The notes beneath the pieces are model-generated. The model saw only the letters and a list, made by a program, of their open reading frames with translations. It was not told the origin of the DNA and did not search any database. Of a DNA stretch of 64,000 nucleotides, positions 55,994 through 64,000 are shown piece by piece (position 1 is the first letter of the stretch; each line of letters starts with the position of its first letter). Source of the stretch: Caenispirillum bisanense (GTDB lineage: Bacteria; Pseudomonadota; Alphaproteobacteria; Rhodospirillales; Rhodospirillaceae); NCBI RefSeq assembly GCF_039523075.1, contig NZ_BAAAEP010000025.1:3507-67506 (forward strand), read 5' to 3'. The position numbers were made by a program, and so were the translations under genes.

Positions 55994-57679
55994 TCAGTCG
56001 TCGTTGTCGGCGCCGCCTTCCGCTGCGGCTGCGGCTGCCGCCTCGCGGTCTGCCCGCTCCGCCCGCTTGGAGGCCCGCGCCGCCTGTTCCGCCGCCTTCT
56101 CGGCCTTGGCGGCTGCCTTGGCCGGCGGCGGCCAGAACGGCTTGGCGTCGGTGAACGACTTCCATTCCGCCCGCGCCGCCTCCAGCAGCGCCGTCTCGCG
56201 GCCGCCGTGCCAGCCGGCCACCAGACCCGCCGCCCACACCTCGCGGCGGTCGGCGTCCTTGTCCACGGCGCTGTGCAGCTGGTCGTGAGCGACGGCGATG
56301 TCGTTGAGCGCCCCCAGGTGTTCCTGCAGTTCCTTCAGCGTCTTTACATAGGCGCGGGTCTTCTTGTCCGACCACAGATCGCCGAAGAACTCGGCGGCGT
56401 AGCGCAGCTTCTTGATGCGGACCCGCAGGCGGTGGCGCGAGGCAGCATCCAGGCTGCCGAACCGCTTGCCCTTCTTCAGCACCTTGGCATGAGCGACATC
56501 CAGCAGCTCCGCCGCCCGGCCGCCCACCGGCCGGTCGAGGCGCGCCGCCAGCTCCGGCGAGGCCGGGTGCAGCCACGGCCCGCCCTCGATCCAGCCGCCC
56601 AGCTCCAGCATCAGGTCGGTGAAGCGGTGGCTGTCGACGGCGGCGATGGCGCGGCGGTAATGCTGGCCGCGCCGCTTCTCGAACCGCTGCAGCAGCATGG
56701 GCAGGCCGTCCTCGCCGGGATGGGCCTCGCGCACCGGGCCGAGGATCTCGGCGATGAACACGTCGGTGTCACGCGCCGGCCCCAATTCCGCCGTCAGCCA
56801 CTTGAGCCCGGCGGTGAGGGAGTCGGTAGCGGCGCCCGCCACCTCCTGCCGGAACACCGACAGGGCGCTGCGCAGCCGTCGCAGGGCGACCCGCATCTGG
56901 TGCACCGCCTCCGGCTCCTTGCGGTCGCGCAGGGCCGGTTCGTTGTGCAGCAGGTGGCGCTGGCAGCTGCGGCAGATGGTCTGGATGGCCTCCCGCAGCG
57001 GCATGTCGGCGGTGACGGGAATGTCGGGCGCCTTCACCGGGTCCTGCTCCAGGCCGCCGCCGAGCAGGGCATAGCCGCGCTCCGACTTCGACCGGGTGCT
57101 GAGCCGCAGCGGCGCCGCCTCGTGCAGGGCGCGGGCGATCTCGAACAGGTGGGCCGGGTCGCCGCGCACCAGTTCCAGCTCGATCTCGCTGATGGGCTGG
57201 CTGCCGCCGTCGGCTGTGACGGCGCCGCGGTCGAAGGTCAGCGCCACCTCCCAGGTGCCGTTGCCGAGGGTGTAGGTGGTGCGCTTGAACTCGGTGACGA
57301 ACAGCGGCCGCAGCTCGTCCAGCACGCCCGGCCGGCCGAACAGGTCCTGCAGGCCGGTGGCCAGGATGGCCTGCGGATCGGGGGTGTCGCCGCTGATGTC
57401 GTGCTCCCATTCCTTGCGGGAGAACAGGCCGGCGCTGCCGTCGCCGCGCGCCTTGACGTTCTGGATGCGGCGCCGGCCGGCGTGGCGCACCCGCAGCGAC
57501 GCGCCGCCGTCGAACAGCAGGAAATCGGGGGTGTCGAAATAGACCGACTTGAGCGGCTGGGTGTGGGGCCGGCCCTTGCGGGTCCGCCGCACCAGGCTGT
57601 GGCGGCGCAGACGCTCCATGTCGTCGGGCGCCACTTCGAGTTTCAGCTCGATCTCCGTGTTGTCGTCGGGCTGCGACAT
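55994..57679 (-). CDS. CYTH-CHAD domain protein (inorganic triphosphatase-like)
   Basis: 561 residues. The CYTH domain (about 5-205) has the signature EIELKLEV and metal/phosphate residues such as KSVYFDT, LRVR and EIELELVRG; relatives such as YgiF hydrolyse triphosphate. The CHAD domain (about 225-500, His/Arg-rich, e.g. AVHQMRVALRRLRSALSVF) binds polyphosphate. The tail is an Ala/Lys/Glu-rich helix. Start at 57679 after AAGGAG. Confidence 0.88.
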   Translation of the reverse strand: MSQPDDNTEIELKLEVAPDDMERLRRHSLVRRTRKGRPHTQPLKSVYFDTPDFLLFDGGASLRVRHAGRRRIQNVKARGDGSAGLFSRKEWEHDISGDTPDPQAILATGLQDLFGRPGVLDELRPLFVTEFKRTTYTLGNGTWEVALTFDRGAVTADGGSQPISEIELELVRGDPAHLFEIARALHEAAPLRLSTRSKSERGYALLGGGLEQDPVKAPDIPVTADMPLREAIQTICRSCQRHLLHNEPALRDRKEPEAVHQMRVALRRLRSALSVFRQEVAGAATDSLTAGLKWLTAELGPARDTDVFIAEILGPVREAHPGEDGLPMLLQRFEKRRGQHYRRAIAAVDSHRFTDLMLELGGWIEGGPWLHPASPELAARLDRPVGGRAAELLDVAHAKVLKKGKRFGSLDAASRHRLRVRIKKLRYAAEFFGDLWSDKKTRAYVKTLKELQEHLGALNDIAVAHDQLHSAVDKDADRREVWAAGLVAGWHGGRETALLEAARAEWKSFTDAKPFWPPPAKAAAKAEKAAEQAARASKRAERADREAAAAAAAEGGADNDD

Positions 57680-57959
57680 TCCCGTCTCCTTCTCGGCAGG
57701 TGCGGTTGCCTGCGCAGGTGGTGGCCGTGCGGCGTCGGCCATAGCCCTGCGCCCGGCGAGGTTCGAGCGCTCCAGAGGGTAGCGTCAATCCTCCGTGGAA
57801 AGGATGACATTTTGCGCAACTCCGACTTCTTGCATAGGCAGGGCGCGCCCGCTACGGTTAGCCACCTTCGGCGTAGTCCGCCCGGCGCGGCGCGACCCTG
57901 CCGGATGTGAACGAACATGGCCGCCGCGGCGGCGACTCGATGTCCCGGGGGGATCGCCC

Positions 57960-59420
57960 GTGAGTGCTGTAAAGACGGTGTTGCTGCCTCTCCTGCTCGC
58001 GGGCGCCCTTGCGGGCTGCACCCATCTGACCGCCGGCGGCCCGCCGCCCGATCCTGCCGCCTCCCGCGCCGACCTGGCCTATGCGGCGCTGGCCCGGGGC
58101 GAGTTTCCGCAGGCGCTCGATCAGGCCAATCTGGCGCTCGCCGGCGACCCGGAAGATCCCCACGCCCACTATGTCCGCGGTGTCGCCTTGCGCTACGGCG
58201 GCCGTCCCGAGGAGGCGGCGGAGGTGTTCAGCCGGCTGATCGCCTCGCCGCGAGCCCAGGATGCGGCGGTGGCCGGCGGTCCGTGGACCGGCACCTCGCC
58301 GACCACGGTGGCGGTGCTGGCCCGCGACCAGCTGCAGGCCATGGGCATCGCCAGCGGCCTGCCGACCACGCTCACCGCCTCCGGCGACCTGGCTGCCGGC
58401 ATTGCGCCGCTGTCCGATGGGGTGATGCCGGCGGTGGGGGCGCCGACCGAGCCGCCGCTGTCGGGAATCGAGCTGATGAACGCCGCCCAGCGCTTCCTCG
58501 TGCTGCGGCGGCTGCGCGACGACGGCCGCATCACCGATGGCGAGTACTCCATCCGCCGCGCCGCCAACATCGGCGTCCTGCTGCCGTTCAGCAGCCAGCG
58601 CCCGGGCGCTGCCGGCCTCGGCCGCCCGGTGCCCACCGCCGAGCAGGTCGGCGCGCGGCTGGAGGCCCTGCGCCACACCCTGGCCAGCGGCGCCATGCGG
58701 CCGGAAGACCACGCGGCGGAGCGTGAAACCATCCTCGACGCCCTGCTGCCCGCCGATCCGCGGGTCCGCATGATGGCGCCGACGCCTCCCACCAGCCTGG
58801 CCGATGCCGCCGAGCGCGCCAATGCCCTGCAGCGGCTGCGCGACATGGGGGTGATCAGCAAGGAAGAGTATGCCCGCGAGCGCGCGGCGCTGGAGAAGGC
58901 GGCCGGTCGCCTGATCGCCCGCGCCGACGGCGGCAACACGGTGCTGGTGCCCAAGGCGCCCGCCAAGCCGGCGGCTTCGTCCGGCAAGCCGAGCAAGCCC
59001 GCCGCCCCGGCCAAGCCGGCCGCCCCGCCGCGCAACGATGCCGAGGCGCTGGACGCCATCGCCGCCGGGGCCGGCGGCAATGATCGCATGGTCGGCCGCG
59101 GGCCGATCGTGGTCGCGCCGCCGGCGGCGGCCACTCCCGCCGCCCCTTCGGCCGCCGCCGGCGGCCCGGTGGTGCTGCATCTCGCCTCCTACAAGAGCAA
59201 GGCGGCGGCGGAAAGCGGCTGGTCGGCCCTGCGCGGTCGCTTCTCGTCGGTGCTGAGCGGGCTGGCGCCGCAGTACACCGAGGTCGACCTGGGGCCGGGC
59301 AAGGGCACCTTCTGGCGTCTGAGCGCCGGGCCGGTATCCGACTCCGCCGCGGCGGAGCGCCTGTGCGGTCAGCTGGCGGGGCAGGGACAATACTGCCGCA
59401 CCGCCTTCGCCAGCCGCTGA
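57960..59420 (+). CDS. TPR/SPOR-domain lipoprotein with SHOCT-like repeats
   Basis: 486 residues. The lipobox LAGC sits at about residue 19-20 after a short signal. A TPR-like helical region follows (YAALARGEFPQALDQANLAL). Two clear SHOCT-like helical pairs (LRRLRDDGRITDGEYSIRR and LQRLRDMGVISKEEYARER) flank a third, looser one. After a Lys/Ala/Pro-rich linker, a SPOR domain (about 400-486, VVLHLASYKSKAAAESGW) would bind denuded glycan strands at the division site. GTG start at 57960. Role in cell division or envelope is inferred. Confidence 0.75.
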   Translation: MSAVKTVLLPLLLAGALAGCTHLTAGGPPPDPAASRADLAYAALARGEFPQALDQANLALAGDPEDPHAHYVRGVALRYGGRPEEAAEVFSRLIASPRAQDAAVAGGPWTGTSPTTVAVLARDQLQAMGIASGLPTTLTASGDLAAGIAPLSDGVMPAVGAPTEPPLSGIELMNAAQRFLVLRRLRDDGRITDGEYSIRRAANIGVLLPFSSQRPGAAGLGRPVPTAEQVGARLEALRHTLASGAMRPEDHAAERETILDALLPADPRVRMMAPTPPTSLADAAERANALQRLRDMGVISKEEYARERAALEKAAGRLIARADGGNTVLVPKAPAKPAASSGKPSKPAAPAKPAAPPRNDAEALDAIAAGAGGNDRMVGRGPIVVAPPAAATPAAPSAAAGGPVVLHLASYKSKAAAESGWSALRGRFSSVLSGLAPQYTEVDLGPGKGTFWRLSAGPVSDSAAAERLCGQLAGQGQYCRTAFASR

Positions 59421-59453
59421 GTCCAGGGCGCAAACGGACTGTTACGATTTTGC

Positions 59454-59482
59454 TTGCAGGCGGGAGAGGGCTCCCCTATATT
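59454..59482 (+). promoter_or_regulatory. Possible upstream rRNA promoter
   Basis: TTGCAG, 17-base spacer, TATATT. The -10 is good and the -35 fair. It is the outermost of three promoter-like sites before 16S. Confidence 0.4.
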
Positions 59483-59620
59483 CCGTCTTCCTGCGGCGGG
59501 GTTCTCCGACGCAGGCCTCCGGAACCTTCGGCATCACCCCGTGACCTGATCGCAGGCGCGGTGCCGTCGGCGCCTCCGGCGAGCCTCTTCCGAGGATCGC
59601 GACGGTGACGAAAAAACCGG

Positions 59621-59649
59621 TTGACAGTTTGGGGTTGGTTGAGTAGAAA
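59621..59649 (+). promoter_or_regulatory. rRNA promoter candidate
   Basis: A perfect -35 TTGACA, 17-base spacer, and TAGAAA as -10, preceded by an A-rich stretch (GACGAAAAAACC) that could act as an UP element. Confidence 0.65.
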
Positions 59650-59714
59650 CCGGCCTCCTTCGGCGGGGCGGCGAGATGATCGCCAAGCTGCTGAAGAAAA
59701 AGAGAAAAAAGAAG

Positions 59715-59743
59715 TTGACAACGACTTCGGCCTTCTCTAAATA
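59715..59743 (+). promoter_or_regulatory. rRNA promoter candidate, proximal
   Basis: A perfect -35 TTGACA, 17-base spacer, and TAAATA as -10. A long purine/A-rich tract (AAGAAAAAGAGAAAAAAGAAG) split over 59693-59714 lies directly upstream, as expected for an UP element. Confidence 0.7.
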
Positions 59744-59819
59744 ACGGCCTCCCCGGCGGGCCGGGCGGTTCCGGAAGGGATCGCGGACCACGGGGCGAAA
59801 TTCCGGAGCTTAGGCTCCC

Positions 59820-59831
59820 TGCTCTTTGACA
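59820..59831 (+). promoter_or_regulatory. boxA antitermination element in the rRNA leader
   Basis: TGCTCTTTGACA matches the boxA consensus (TGCTCTTTAACA) bound by NusB/S10 to keep polymerase from stopping early in rRNA genes. A diverged copy occurs before 23S. Confidence 0.7.
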
Positions 59832-59982
59832 TTGTGAACGAACGGAAGGGATGCGCAGGCGGCGGTTCGGCCACTGGGGTCGGATCGATCAGCCAGCGCA
59901 TTTTAAGACACCTGACCTTGTCTTCGGACGGGGTTTAGGATGTCTGCGAAGCGTTTTGCAAGATGTTCCGATCCGTCAAGAT

Positions 59983-61469
<1,487 letters not shown>

Positions 61470-61578
61470 AAGGATGTTTTGGCGGCAACGCCGAAACACT
61501 TGAACACAAGACTACCGGCCTTACCGCCGTCTTCGCATCCCTTCCGCAGATCGAAACACAGGAACCCGGTCTCCCTTG

Positions 61579-61655
<77 letters not shown>

Positions 61656-61696
61656 CTCCTTCGGGAGCCGAGCTATGGAGCGTGTCCGACGGTGAC

Positions 61697-61712
61697 GGTG
61701 GTGAAAACCACC
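61697..61712 (+). repeat. Small GAAA-tetraloop hairpin in the spacer
   Basis: GGTGGT-GAAA-ACCACC, a 6-bp hairpin with a stable GNRA tetraloop. Its right arm is also the start of the larger inverted repeat, so the two structures are mutually exclusive. Confidence 0.5.
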
Positions 61713-61853
61713 AAGGCACCAAGACACCAAGGATCCGGTGAGGCGGCGCCAGCCGCGACAATTTCCCAAAGCCAGCAGGAAGACCGTTGTCCGGCACGAC
61801 GCCCAGGCGTTGCAGCCGCGCCGTCCTCTTGGTGCCTTGGTGTCTTGGTGGTT
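61706..61853. repeat. Inverted repeat of CACCAAG units between the two tRNA genes
   Basis: The left arm 61706-61732 and right arm 61827-61853 match as inverted repeats at 24 of 27 positions, with a 94-base centre. Each arm is built from short tandem units of the form ACCACCAAG / GCACCAAG / ACACCAAG. The mismatches swap the G- and A-type units. This looks like a small dispersed palindromic (REP-like) element inserted in the spacer, which is not part of normal tRNA-Ile/Ala spacing. Confidence 0.65.
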
Positions 61854-61872
61854 CAAACCCCACCGGACGGCC

Positions 61873-61948
61873 GGGGGCGTAGCTCAGCTGGGAGAGCATC
61901 CGCTTTGCAAGCGGAAGGTCGTCGGTTCGAACCCGTCCGCCTCCACCA
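61873..61948 (+). tRNA. tRNA-Ala (TGC)
   Basis: 76 bases with encoded CCA. The acceptor GGGGGCG pairs with CGCCTCC (one G-U), the T arm has GGTTCGAACCC, and the anticodon TGC is at 61906-61908 in the loop TTTGCAA. Standard second tRNA of the rRNA spacer. Confidence 0.96.
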
Positions 61949-62030
61949 TCTTCGTTTCGATCTGCCGGGATATCCAATCCAGCATCGCTGGACTTCGGGT
62001 CCGGCCCCTTGCGGGTCGGGAACTTCCGTT

Positions 62031-62042
62031 CGCTGTTTGACA
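62031..62042 (+). promoter_or_regulatory. Second boxA-like element before 23S
   Basis: CGCTGTTTGACA followed by TCGTGAA matches the leader boxA and its flank (TGCTCTTTGACATTGTGAA) at 16 of 19 positions. A spacer boxA before 23S is common. Confidence 0.55.
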
Positions 62043-62210
62043 TCGTGAATAGGTCAGTGTGAAGCGGTCCGCTTCGTCGCCACCCCGGCGACAGAAGAAG
62101 CGGACATGTAGTTGTCCGGCCCTGCTAGTCCTCAAGCGGGCAGGTCCGGACGGGAGCGCATCAGTACGGAGCATCGTGCCGCCAGGCGGGTTTTCCCCTG
62201 CGGCCGGTGA

Positions 62211-64000
<1,790 letters not shown>

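Larger units (their letters stand above)
59421..59982 (+). other. Leader region of the rRNA operon
   Basis: About 560 bases with no protein gene. It contains at least two strong sigma-70-like promoters, a possible third, a boxA element, and the transcribed leader before 16S rRNA. Confidence 0.8.

Overview
The window is about 64 kb of very GC-rich bacterial chromosome. It reads as an alphaproteobacterium, probably of the Rhodospirillales type. Supporting signs are the rRNA operon layout (16S - tRNA-Ile(GAT) - tRNA-Ala(TGC) - 23S), an EipB/DUF1849 envelope protein, a DUF4169 protein, the xseB-ispA-dxs-tlyA gene order and an AspRS with the RDHG signature of non-discriminating enzymes. Genus is not assigned. 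Most genes are ordinary core and metabolic genes, densely packed on both strands. No CRISPR array, transposase, integrase or phage gene was seen.

Layout: 0-4 kb holds a fatty-acid/cell-wall run (end of fabD, fabG, acpP, fabF, mltG). 4-9 kb has a small secreted protein, rnd, aspS and eipB. 9-13 kb has a ROK fructokinase, an MBL-fold hydrolase, an ArsR repressor with the SqrR/BigR cysteine pair, and a class II HDAC-like deacylase. 13-17 kb is the isoprenoid cluster xseB-ispA-dxs-tlyA. 17-19.4 kb has an iron-ADH-like protein with an altered metal site and a creatininase-family protein. 19.5-23 kb is a glutaryl-CoA unit: a CaiB/BaiF CoA-transferase, gcdH and a divergent LysR regulator with a clear palindromic operator. 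A PEP-CTERM protein follows.

24-38 kb is the most coherent accessory region, a polyamine/omega-amino acid territory: a SpuC-like aminotransferase, gabT, gabD, a PuuR-like regulator, a four-gene Pot-type importer and a second TrpXYZ-like importer. Four copies of an AT-rich 17-bp motif, TTTAAWWWWWTAGACRA, sit only in the two intergenic regions that carry the gabD/puuR and potA/TrpX-like starts. They are strong candidates for the PuuR-like operator. A MazEF-like and a CcdAB toxin-antitoxin pair lie inside and at the edge of this block.

38-59 kb is mixed: an EamA exporter, aroC, fabI, a YihY/BrkB membrane protein, tandem DUF2189 membrane proteins, a CbpA-like J protein, a 17-kDa-type lipoprotein, pdxH, a CDF cation exporter, a four-CBS/PAS histidine kinase coupled to a ribbon-helix-helix gene, an alpha/beta hydrolase, glgX, an extensin-like lipoprotein, an LpxR-like protein, DUF4169, a CYTH-CHAD protein and a TPR/SPOR lipoprotein. 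59.4-64 kb is an rRNA operon with several promoters, boxA elements and an unusual inverted repeat between its two tRNA genes; the 23S gene runs off the right edge.
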